In this document: in pieces, positions 1 through 7,791 of the stretch
Layout: the number at the start of each line of letters is the position of its first letter
How positions within the stretch are numbered: the stretch's first letter is position 1
NCBI GenBank assembly: GCA_002839445.1
Contig: PGYB01000021.1
Location: forward strand, 15,917 to 79,916
DNA from: Candidatus Riflebacteria bacterium HGW-Riflebacteria-1
GTDB lineage: Bacteria; Muiribacteriota; Ozemobacteria; Ozemobacterales; Ozemobacteraceae
Length of the DNA: 64,000 bases
Reading direction: 5' to 3'
Translations under genes and position numbers: made by a program
Notes under the pieces: model-generated
Databases searched by the model: none
What the model saw: the letters and a program-made list of their open reading frames with translations, nothing else
What the model was told of the DNA's origin: nothing

Positions 1-226
1 TGCCCGCCTACGCCCTTGTAACGTTTTCTATCAATGACAACTTTTAGACACAGTTCTTAAGGAGTTAGCTATACAATTCAAATGTGACAGAGGACTAGTA
101 ATGACTTTGGCTTCTTGAAGTCATGCAATTGTTTATGAATTCTCTTTTTTTGCTTGCCTGATGATATTCTGACCGGTATTCTGTCTCTTGCATTTTCTTT
201 GCGGGAGAGGAGCCTCAAACGACTCT

Positions 227-2512
227 ATGAAAGAATCATCAGTCTGTACACATCGCCAGGCGCTCTGGCAATTGCTTCTTATAACAGTGCTGGCAACGCT
301 GCTAAATGGCGGTGCCATTTTTGCGGCCGAAGAAATGACACTAAAGATCTGGGATTTTCCACGCTGGCTTGAGCCAGGCCAAACCACCGACCGCTTCACG
401 TGGATGACTCGTAAAATCAAGGATTTTGAAGCGCAGAACCCGGGCGTAAAAGTTGAACTTACCAAGCTTACCTGGCAACGCGGCCACGAAAAGCTCAAAA
501 TCGCAGCGGTCAGCGGCAACTACCCTGACATCGCTCCTGGCGTGGTTCCTCTGCTCTTTATCCGAGAAAACCTGATAGAGTCTGTAGATGAATATATGAG
601 CGAAGAAGACCGCTCCGACTTTTTCCCGGGCACACTGAAAGCATTTCAAGTTAAGGGTAAGACTTACGGCTGGCCATGGTATATGGGCGGGCAACTGCTC
701 TATCTGAATGCCGACATCTTTGCTTCAGCCGGTGTCGAACTGCCGGCCGAAGGGCGCTGGACCCCAGAAGAATTCACGCAGAAAATGCATCAGATAATGC
801 TCTATCTCAATCCGGGCGAGCACGCACCCGGGGGTGCTAATGCCAACAACTCGCAGAACCAGGGTCATTACGCGCTCGGTCTTTATTTTCAAAAAGATGA
901 AACCGCCAACCTGCCATTTCTGATGTCTTTCGGCGGCAGCATAATCGATGGCGACGGCAAATACGCCGGCGATTCTGAAGAGTTTCTCAAAGGCATAAAG
1001 TGGATCAACCAGCTGCGCGAAATGCGCATTATTCCTCCCGACAGCGGTGGCCGCTCGGCCAACGACATCTGGACCGCATTTGCCCGCGAAAAGCGTCTGG
1101 CTGCCGGCGCCTTTGGCCTCTGGGGCATCAAGGCCATGAACAGCAAGTTTCCCACCAACTTTGAGGTAGTGCATTACCCGTCGCAACCGGGTAAACCCAG
1201 CGGCTCATTCCTGGGCACTTCGGGCTTTTATGTGTTTAAAAACCCTGACCAGAACCGAGTCAAAATGGCCATGCAGTTGGCGCGCTTTCTGACTATTGGC
1301 GAAAATCAGCGCGATCTCGTGCATTACACGCAGTTTCCAACCCGCAAAAGCGCGGGCAACATCTACGCTGATGATCGCCACATGACCGCGGCATGGCAGA
1401 TTTTTCAGGAAGGCCAGTCGGTCTTTGCTGACAGTCGCTGGCCGCAGATCGACGAAGAAGTAACTTCGGCCATACAGCAGAGTCTGCTCGGCAAGTTCGA
1501 CCCGTTAACGGCAATGCGCGAGTCCGGAACCAGAGTTAACCGCGTTCTCTCGGTCGAAAGCGGCTCTATAAGCGAAGATGTCAGCAAGAGCAGCCACTTT
1601 GCTTCGGTAATCGCCATCATTTCGATACTGGCCATGGTTTTCGCGCTGCTGTCGCGGCAGGCGCACCTGATCATGATCGTTCCGGCAGTAAGTCTGACCG
1701 GTCTTTTCCTGTTCTACCCGCTGGCAGACGCGCTGCTGTTAGCTTTTCGCGATTACCGCATCGGCGAAGTCGGCGGCTACACACTCGAAAACTTTTTAAG
1801 AGCCTGGAACGACCCGCGTTTTATACTGGCCTGCAAAAACACCATGTTCTACAGTTTTCTCGTGGTACCGGCCAACGTGTTTACTGCGCTGGTGGTAGCA
1901 AGCCTTATTCATGGCCTGCAGGGGCGAACCAAATCGTTTTTTCGGGCGGCCTATTACCTGCCCGGCGTCGCCTCGGTAGTTGTTTTGACCATGGTCTGGC
2001 GCTGGCTGTTCAATACTGAGGTTGGTTTGTTCAACTCGACGCTCAGATGGTTCGGCATGCAGCCGGTAGGCTGGCTGACCGACCCGGCAGTGGCGTTCTT
2101 CTCGGTAATCATTTCGGGCATTCTCAAGTCGCCGGGCGGATCAATGCTGATCTATCTCGCCTCGATGTCCAATATTCCGCATTCGCTCTATGAGGCAGCC
2201 GATCTCGAAGGCGCCGGCCCGTTCAAAAAGTGGTGGCATATAACCGTGCCACTGCTCGGCGGAACAACGACTTTTCTGATGATCACCGGCGTCATTGCCG
2301 CGCTGCAAGTTTTTGCCCAGGTTCTCATGCTCACCGATGGCGGCCCGGGCAACTCGACCCAGGTTGTCGTGCTGCGCGTCTACACGTCAGCGTTCAGAGA
2401 CTTTGATTTTGGCCTGTCATCGGCGATGGCGCTGATACTGTTCGCCGCCATCATGGTCATTACCGTGATACAACGCCGCTTCTCACGGCGGGAAGTGGAG
2501 TACCTCGCATGA
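227..2512 (+). CDS. Fused ABC sugar-binding protein and MalF-type permease
   Basis: This 761-residue protein joins two parts of a carbohydrate ABC importer in one chain. A signal peptide (about residues 1-33) leads into a family 1 extracellular solute-binding domain (about 35-440). A hydrophobic segment near 460 then leads into a MalF-like membrane domain (about 475-761). The permease part carries the EAA loop that docks on the ATPase, EAADLEGAGPFKKWWHITVP, near residue 656. The ATG at 227 is preferred over an upstream in-frame TTG at 188 because it gives a clean signal peptide and follows a GGAGAGGAG stretch, although that stretch lies rather far upstream. It overlaps the next permease gene by four bases. 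The two parts are normally separate proteins, and no frameshift or stop separates them here. The substrate is inferred to be a sugar; the kinase downstream suggests an amino sugar. No ATPase gene is present in the window. Confidence 0.9.
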   Translation: MKESSVCTHRQALWQLLLITVLATLLNGGAIFAAEEMTLKIWDFPRWLEPGQTTDRFTWMTRKIKDFEAQNPGVKVELTKLTWQRGHEKLKIAAVSGNYPDIAPGVVPLLFIRENLIESVDEYMSEEDRSDFFPGTLKAFQVKGKTYGWPWYMGGQLLYLNADIFASAGVELPAEGRWTPEEFTQKMHQIMLYLNPGEHAPGGANANNSQNQGHYALGLYFQKDETANLPFLMSFGGSIIDGDGKYAGDSEEFLKGIKWINQLREMRIIPPDSGGRSANDIWTAFAREKRLAAGAFGLWGIKAMNSKFPTNFEVVHYPSQPGKPSGSFLGTSGFYVFKNPDQNRVKMAMQLARFLTIGENQRDLVHYTQFPTRKSAGNIYADDRHMTAAWQIFQEGQSVFADSRWPQIDEEVTSAIQQSLLGKFDPLTAMRESGTRVNRVLSVESGSISEDVSKSSHFASVIAIISILAMVFALLSRQAHLIMIVPAVSLTGLFLFYPLADALLLAFRDYRIGEVGGYTLENFLRAWNDPRFILACKNTMFYSFLVVPANVFTALVVASLIHGLQGRTKSFFRAAYYLPGVASVVVLTMVWRWLFNTEVGLFNSTLRWFGMQPVGWLTDPAVAFFSVIISGILKSPGGSMLIYLASMSNIPHSLYEAADLEGAGPFKKWWHITVPLLGGTTTFLMITGVIAALQVFAQVLMLTDGGPGNSTQVVVLRVYTSAFRDFDFGLSSAMALILFAAIMVITVIQRRFSRREVEYLA

Positions 2513-3321
2513 ATTTCCGCGTTGCCCACTACATATCACTGGTTTTTCTCAGTATCGGCCTGATTCTTACCGCCGGCCCCCTGGTCTGGATGTTGATCAC
2601 CGCCTTCACATCGCCCGAAGCACTCGAAGCGACGCCGCCACGTTACGGCGAATTCTCGCTCGAAAACTTCAAGGTGCTGCTGTCAGCCGGCAGCATCGTG
2701 CGCTGGACAATAAACTCGTTTCTCGTTTCGGCAGCGGTAACTCTTGCCCAGACCATATTCAACTCGCTTGCCGCGTTCGGCTTTGCCGTTGGCCGCTTTA
2801 AGGGCCGCGAAACCATCTTTATGGTTCTGCTGGCCGCCATGATGGTTCCGGGGCAGATCGTCATGCTGCCCCTGTTTCTGTTCATGGCTAAATGGGGCCT
2901 TATCGACAACCTGTGGTCGGTGATTCTGCCGGCAATGGCCGCGCCATTTGGCATTTACATGGTTCGCCAGTATATGGATTCGATTCCAATACAGATGTCG
3001 GAAGCTGCCCAGATCGACGGTGCGAGCGAACTGCAGATTTTCACGCGCATCTATTTTCCGCTGTCAATGCCGATTCTGGCGACCTCTGGTATTTTCACCT
3101 TTATCAGCCAGTGGAACGCCTTCTTGTGGCCACTGATCACGCTCAACAGCGAAAAGTATTACACGTTGACCGTAGGCCTGTCGACCCTGCAGGATCAGCA
3201 GATCATGGATTTCGGCCTGCTGATGGCCGGCGCGACGCTGGCAGCTGTGCCGATGGTGGTAGTCTTCATGTTTTTCTCGCGCTACATGCTCGAAGGAATG
3301 CGCAAAGGGGCCATTCAGTGA
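2509..3321 (+). CDS. ABC sugar transporter permease, MalG type
   Basis: A 270-residue inner-membrane permease with about six membrane segments, the usual size for MalG/UgpE-type subunits. The EAA loop is visible as EAAQIDGASELQIFTRIYFP near residue 165, followed by the family-typical sequence around FTFISQWNAFLWPL. It should pair with the permease half of the preceding fusion protein to form the translocation channel, powered by an ATPase encoded elsewhere. Its ATG overlaps the stop of the upstream gene (ATGA), so the two are probably translationally coupled. The following kinase starts inside its stop codon. Family assignment is firm; the exact sugar is not known. Confidence 0.93.
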   Translation: MNFRVAHYISLVFLSIGLILTAGPLVWMLITAFTSPEALEATPPRYGEFSLENFKVLLSAGSIVRWTINSFLVSAAVTLAQTIFNSLAAFGFAVGRFKGRETIFMVLLAAMMVPGQIVMLPLFLFMAKWGLIDNLWSVILPAMAAPFGIYMVRQYMDSIPIQMSEAAQIDGASELQIFTRIYFPLSMPILATSGIFTFISQWNAFLWPLITLNSEKYYTLTVGLSTLQDQQIMDFGLLMAGATLAAVPMVVVFMFFSRYMLEGMRKGAIQ

Positions 3322-4220
3322 GCGGTCTTTTTGTGTCGATCGACTGGGGCGGCAGCGAACTCAAAGGCATTTTCACCGGTAACAACCGTGAATTCAAGCT
3401 GCCCGCCGGCAATCTCAGGCTGCTTGGCACCGAAAGGCTGTCACAGATATGCCGCGACGTTGTTGCCGCTGCTCAGATCGGCGACAACAAAGCCACCTGG
3501 CTGATTGGCGCCGCCGGCGCCGATGATCGCGAAGCAGCTGAACGGCTTGTCTCAGCCGTTAGAACCGTGTATGCCAACTCTCAAGAGGTGGTAATCAAAT
3601 CAGACTACGAGTGCAATCACGCTGCCTGCCTTGCTGGCAATGACGGCATTCTCTCGATCAACGGCACCGGCTCGGTTATTTATGCGCGCTGCGGTGATAA
3701 GAGCGTGAAACTGGGCGGCTGGGGCTTCGCTCTCGACGAACTCCCTTCGGGCGCCTGGTTCGGGCGTAAAGCTCTCGAAGGCGTTCTGCGCAGCCTCGAA
3801 GGAGACCATGAATCACGCTCATGCGGCGACGCTTACCAGCAAAGATTCGGCAAGGCTGACCAGCGCATGATTATCGATGAACTCTATCGGGCGCCGAGTA
3901 TACAGAAAAAACTGGGCGAATACGCTCCAGTGCTGACTGACGCGCTCGCTGCCGACTGCCCGTTTGCGACGAAGGCAGTAAAAAGTTCGATTGAGCAGCT
4001 GGTCAGCCTTTTCCGACAAGCTGCCAGGCAGACCGGCATGGTCGGCAAAATAACGCTGTGCGGTTCTGGCGGCCTCTGGGAGAAGTGGCAGGATTTTGCG
4101 ACCCTGGTCGAATACACCGCGACCGAACAACATCTCGAACTTGAGCTCGTCCAGCCGATACGACCGCTGCACCTTGGTCCGCTGATCCTGCACTCCAGGT
4201 CAAAACCCGACCTCGCCTGA
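3318..4220 (+). CDS. BadF/BadG-type ATPase, probable N-acetylglucosamine kinase-like sugar kinase
   Basis: A 300-residue cytoplasmic protein of the ASKHA (actin/hexokinase) fold. It has a phosphate-1 motif SIDWGGSELKG at the N-terminus, a phosphate-2 motif NGTGSVIY, the glycine-rich segment LGGWGFALDELPSGAWFG typical of GlcNAc-kinase relatives, and an adenosine motif LCGSGGLWEK near the C-terminus. The GTG start at 3318 overlaps the stop of the permease gene (GTGA) and is preceded by AAAGGGG. The reading frame is open much further upstream, but that part overlaps the permease and is not coding. Position in a sugar-import operon suggests phosphorylation of the imported sugar, plausibly GlcNAc or a related amino sugar, for entry into a NagB-type pathway. 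The first motif deviates from the usual DGGGTKT, so the substrate is uncertain. Confidence 0.8.
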   Translation: MSGLFVSIDWGGSELKGIFTGNNREFKLPAGNLRLLGTERLSQICRDVVAAAQIGDNKATWLIGAAGADDREAAERLVSAVRTVYANSQEVVIKSDYECNHAACLAGNDGILSINGTGSVIYARCGDKSVKLGGWGFALDELPSGAWFGRKALEGVLRSLEGDHESRSCGDAYQQRFGKADQRMIIDELYRAPSIQKKLGEYAPVLTDALAADCPFATKAVKSSIEQLVSLFRQAARQTGMVGKITLCGSGGLWEKWQDFATLVEYTATEQHLELELVQPIRPLHLGPLILHSRSKPDLA

Positions 4221-4237
4221 CAGGCGAAGGAGTCTAT

Positions 4238-6247
4238 GTGAGCACCAATTCAGCCGTCTCAAAAGATTTGCCGCAAGAAAGCCTGATTTTCAGTGTTGAT
4301 TCTGGCAAAGCTGCAGAAGCGCTGGCGAAATCGCTGCGCGTTCTTTTCTGGGTCGATGTTGTCGTATTTCTAGTTAACCTGCTGATTCTTTACAGCTGGA
4401 TGTTCGAGTTAGGCTACCTGCCTGACTGGCAGGTTATCAGCCAGCTTTTTTTCTTAAATCTGGTCTTATTTATCCTGCGACGCCCTTTCAGCGCGCCGAA
4501 AGGGCTGCACTCGTTTCAGATTGCGCTGACAGAAACCGGCATCATACTCGATGATTATTATACCCGCGAAGTAATTGCACGCGAAAGACTGCAGGCAGTT
4601 GTGCAGCCTGCTACGAGCGGCTATCTGACAGTAAAAAGCCCTGGTCTGATGATCGACGGTCGTATGCGCATTCTTCCCAGACACATAATCGGCCAGGTTC
4701 AGCTGATCGAAGAACTCACAAACCGTTTCTCGCTGCCACTAATCGATAGCGCCGAAGCGATCCGTAGCGGCTGGCAATATTCGCCACTGAAAATCATCGC
4801 GGGCATCTTCGCACTGAGCTTCATAACAACCTCAGTTATGGCAGTTATTGCTGCGTTCACTTCTGGCATTGCCAGAATGATTCTTTTCCTGATGCTTTTA
4901 ATCGGCATCATACTGGCTGCGCGCCGGTTCATTACATCATTAACGCATCGTCCTGGTGCAGTAGCAAAAAGGCGCAACCCCGCATCAGACCTTTTTTTGA
5001 TTATGGTAATAATCCTGGTTTTCATGACAATGCATGAAGCGGCCAACAGAGCTGACCGCGAGCAGTCGGCCGCGGTGTTGCCTGCCCGCTCAGAGTTTTC
5101 ATCACGGCTGTCAGTTATTGATCCACCCGCATTTTTCGCCCCGCTGCTCAGTCGACATTTGACTGCCGACGAGATAAGAAATGTTTTCGAAGACACTATT
5201 GCCAGTTGGCCCGCCAATGAGCGCAACGAATACGAGCGCACTCTCATCGAAACCGCCGTCAATTCTGACTTTATAGCAGCAAAGCTTGAGCACCCTCCGG
5301 GAAGCAGCACTGGCGATTTATCTTTGCAGCCGCTAAGAAAGGCTGGTCGCATACAAAAATTCCTGCAACTTTTCGCTCATTTCGTCGATCGGGAAGACCT
5401 GATCGGAGCCATAGTGCGCAGCCTCTTTCTGAGCGCCGCTGAGCTGGATACAGCACAATCTTTCATGAACCCGGGTGTTGCCGGAAGCTTACCGGGAACT
5501 CTCCGCGTTTCTGCCGTAAATTTGCTCAGGCGACATCTTGCGAAATCAGTGGTTTCACGCCTTACAGCCTGTGAACTCATCAAATTCAGCCACAGACTTG
5601 AAGCCGTTCTGCCAGATGTCACAACACTGCTTGCCGTCGAAGATTTCTGCTGGACTGAGCAGTTAAGAATGCATATAGCCGAGTATCGCACGACAAGAAC
5701 CGACTTATCACGCCCGTCGTATTATCCTGAGCCTGATGATAATCGAGTTACACAGCTTAGACAGGTTCTCTTCGAAATGCCGCTGCCAATTCTGCAGCGC
5801 TACGAAACAGGTCTGGCAACGTTTCCAGCCATCAATCATGAGCTGGAAGTTTGTGTAAAGCATTCGACCAGCCTTATAGAAAGCTGGGGCTGGCGATTAT
5901 TCGGCACCACAATGCTGCCTTATCAGCTGCGCAACCTCATCGGAGCGATGGATTGCACCTATTACTGGCCGAAAATATGGTTCGAAACGATCCGCGGGCG
6001 CCAGAATCTGCACGCTCTCGGTTACATAGCCGGCATTTCGGCATTTCAGACCGAGACAGGCACCTGCCCCGCCAGCCTCAACGAGTTATGCGCCTGGCTA
6101 TCGACACAGTCAGACCCGGTTGAGCTGCCACGCGACCTTTTTACCGGCCACTCTCTGATCTATGACATCGCTTCCGGTCCCCGGCTTTTCAGTGCTGGTC
6201 CTGATGGCAAGCCGGGCAGTAACGATGACATCGTTCTTTATCCATAA
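4238..6247 (+). CDS. Polytopic membrane protein of unknown function with a GspG-like C-terminal tail
   Basis: A 669-residue protein that I do not recognise. It has two membrane segments near residues 34-85, two near 183-230 and one near 248-266. A long hydrophilic region (about 270-669) follows, probably outside the cytoplasm. The last 75 residues contain GTCPASLNEL, a DLFTG segment and FSAGPDGKPGSNDDI. This is a pattern typical of the C-terminal end of major pseudopilins (GspG) and of many planctomycete-type secreted proteins. The start is GTG at 4238, five bases after AGGCGAAGGAG; the overlapping ATG at 4236 runs straight into a stop. It lies 17 bases after the kinase gene, so it is probably the last gene of the sugar operon. 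A role in uptake is not evident from sequence. Confidence 0.6.
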   Translation: MSTNSAVSKDLPQESLIFSVDSGKAAEALAKSLRVLFWVDVVVFLVNLLILYSWMFELGYLPDWQVISQLFFLNLVLFILRRPFSAPKGLHSFQIALTETGIILDDYYTREVIARERLQAVVQPATSGYLTVKSPGLMIDGRMRILPRHIIGQVQLIEELTNRFSLPLIDSAEAIRSGWQYSPLKIIAGIFALSFITTSVMAVIAAFTSGIARMILFLMLLIGIILAARRFITSLTHRPGAVAKRRNPASDLFLIMVIILVFMTMHEAANRADREQSAAVLPARSEFSSRLSVIDPPAFFAPLLSRHLTADEIRNVFEDTIASWPANERNEYERTLIETAVNSDFIAAKLEHPPGSSTGDLSLQPLRKAGRIQKFLQLFAHFVDREDLIGAIVRSLFLSAAELDTAQSFMNPGVAGSLPGTLRVSAVNLLRRHLAKSVVSRLTACELIKFSHRLEAVLPDVTTLLAVEDFCWTEQLRMHIAEYRTTRTDLSRPSYYPEPDDNRVTQLRQVLFEMPLPILQRYETGLATFPAINHELEVCVKHSTSLIESWGWRLFGTTMLPYQLRNLIGAMDCTYYWPKIWFETIRGRQNLHALGYIAGISAFQTETGTCPASLNELCAWLSTQSDPVELPRDLFTGHSLIYDIASGPRLFSAGPDGKPGSNDDIVLYP

Positions 6248-6419
6248 CTTCCACAGCTCTATTACTTGGCTCTCTGACATAGTTATCCACAGATTAAATT
6301 ATTATCACTGCAGTAGCTGCCAGAATCAGCAACCTTATCGACCAGCGCTCAGCATTGCTGAAAAATTGTTACACAGGACACCAAAACACACGCCAAACAA
6401 GACTTTGACTTTGTATCTT

Positions 6420-6447
6420 TTGATATTGGCGGGATTTCTTATATACT
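6420..6447 (+). promoter_or_regulatory. Predicted sigma70 promoter of the amidase gene
   Basis: TTGATA and TATACT are separated by 16 bases. The predicted transcript would begin near 6454, about 28 bases before the ATG at 6482, which fits the Shine-Dalgarno sequence TGAGG at 6471-6475. Confidence 0.55.
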
Positions 6448-6481
6448 GCCTGTATAGAGTAACAAGTATGTGAGGTATAAC

Positions 6482-7483
6482 ATGAAGAAATTGTTCGCCG
6501 TATTCAGTATTTTTCTTCTCATCAGCCTTTGTACAGGCGCACTGCCAGTGTGGGCCAATGAAGACACACCGGATTATCAGGCGACTGTAAGCACTGATTT
6601 TGCAGTTATAGACAAGACCTACGGTCAGTTCGAAACCGAAGAGTATGAGATGGGCAACGCCGTCAACAACATGCTCATCTCGGTTAACGCAGTCAAAAGC
6701 GAAAGCAGCCTGTTCAGGGCATACGCACGCTTCAGATACGCCAAAACCGGCCTGTGGACAAGATACCTCGCGTTTGATTCTGAATATCACTTTTCAGCCG
6801 TCGAAACAGTATCAGCTTATCAGCTGTTGTTCGTAGTTCGCGACCCGATGAAGGGCAAAACCACGGTTCCGGATTTTACCGTTCAGGGCGTTTACATCGA
6901 CGAGAAGCTCATGGAATACACAATGCAGGCACCGGCAGAATTTGAACCAATTAAAATTGCACCCAAGCCCAGCCTGATATCAAGACAGGCCTGGGTAGCT
7001 CGCCCGCCCAAGTCTTCTTATACCCAGCACGCTGTTCAACGTATTGTTGTTCACCACAGCTACATCCCCAACCAGTCACAATATAAGGGTGCACTCAGCA
7101 TCCGCGGCATTCAGAATTATCATATGGATGATCCTAAGACCAGCTGGACTGATATCGGCTATCATTTCCTTATCGGGCCCGAAGGCACCATCTATCAGGG
7201 CCGCCCTGAAACCGTTGTCGGCGCCCACGCATCGCCAAACACCAACGCTGTTGGCATCTGCCTGATCGGCGATTACGACCCCGAAAAAGACCCCATCCCG
7301 CCAGTCATGGAAAAGTCACTGGTAGACCTCATGGCCTGGCTCTGCTCGAACTACAAGGTTGACCCGGGCGTTAACATCTACGGTCATTGCGACTATTCAA
7401 CCAAGTCATGCCCTGGCCTCGAAGTCTACAAGAGACTGCCGCAGTATCGCCAGAAGATCATCGCCACCATCGGCCAGAAATAG
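6482..7483 (+). CDS. Secreted N-acetylmuramoyl-L-alanine amidase (PGRP/amidase_2 type)
   Basis: A 333-residue exported protein with a signal peptide ending at about residue 25 (PVWA before NEDTP). The middle region of about 120 residues is unassigned and may bind the wall. The C-terminal half (about 160-325) is an amidase_2/PGRP domain with zinc ligands in IVVHHSY, the conserved DIGYHFLIGPEG segment and GHCDYSTKSCPG near the end. The His and Cys of that last motif complete the site. The predicted reaction is cleavage of the amide between muramic acid and the stem peptide of peptidoglycan. The ATG at 6482 is preferred over an in-frame GTG at 6470 because of the promoter, ribosome-binding site and signal peptide. 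It is a single-gene unit ended by the hairpin at 7511. Use in wall turnover or in feeding on other cells is inference. Confidence 0.9.
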   Translation: MKKLFAVFSIFLLISLCTGALPVWANEDTPDYQATVSTDFAVIDKTYGQFETEEYEMGNAVNNMLISVNAVKSESSLFRAYARFRYAKTGLWTRYLAFDSEYHFSAVETVSAYQLLFVVRDPMKGKTTVPDFTVQGVYIDEKLMEYTMQAPAEFEPIKIAPKPSLISRQAWVARPPKSSYTQHAVQRIVVHHSYIPNQSQYKGALSIRGIQNYHMDDPKTSWTDIGYHFLIGPEGTIYQGRPETVVGAHASPNTNAVGICLIGDYDPEKDPIPPVMEKSLVDLMAWLCSNYKVDPGVNIYGHCDYSTKSCPGLEVYKRLPQYRQKIIATIGQK

Positions 7484-7510
7484 CCCACACCCGTTTTTCG
7501 CTAAAGCAAG

Positions 7511-7549
7511 AACTCTCTGCCGGCAGCGCCGCGCAGAGAGTTGTTTTTT
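7511..7549 (+). terminator. Rho-independent terminator after the amidase gene
   Basis: A perfect 10-bp stem (AACTCTCTGC / GCAGAGAGTT) with a GC-rich loop is followed by GTTTTTTG, 28 bases after the stop codon. Confidence 0.85.
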
Positions 7550-7791
7550 GCGCGGCATGCAAAGCCACAACAGGCATGCATGTCGACAATGCATCTTTTC
7601 TTATCAACATTCTTCAGCACAACAGAATCACCACCAGATGCCGACGACATTAGTTCTTTATCCGATACTTCCATCATGATATATTTATGAGTATATAACG
7701 TTTAAATAAAAATTCGACGCAGTTGCCGCCGAAAACGCGTAACGCGAAACCCTGCCATCATTGAACGACGTTGCGAGGCGCCTGAACATAA
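7550..7791. other. Non-coding gap before the AlbA_2 regulator
   Basis: Together with the terminator this makes about 308 bases without a convincing gene. Short open frames here lack a ribosome-binding site and family features. AT-rich stretches at 7676-7712 could hold a promoter, but no good -35/-10 pair was found. Confidence 0.5.

Noticed and set aside
2892..3317. Long N-terminal extension of the sugar kinase frame
   Set aside because: It overlaps the permease gene, lacks family similarity and has no ribosome-binding site; the GTG at 3318 gives a normal kinase.
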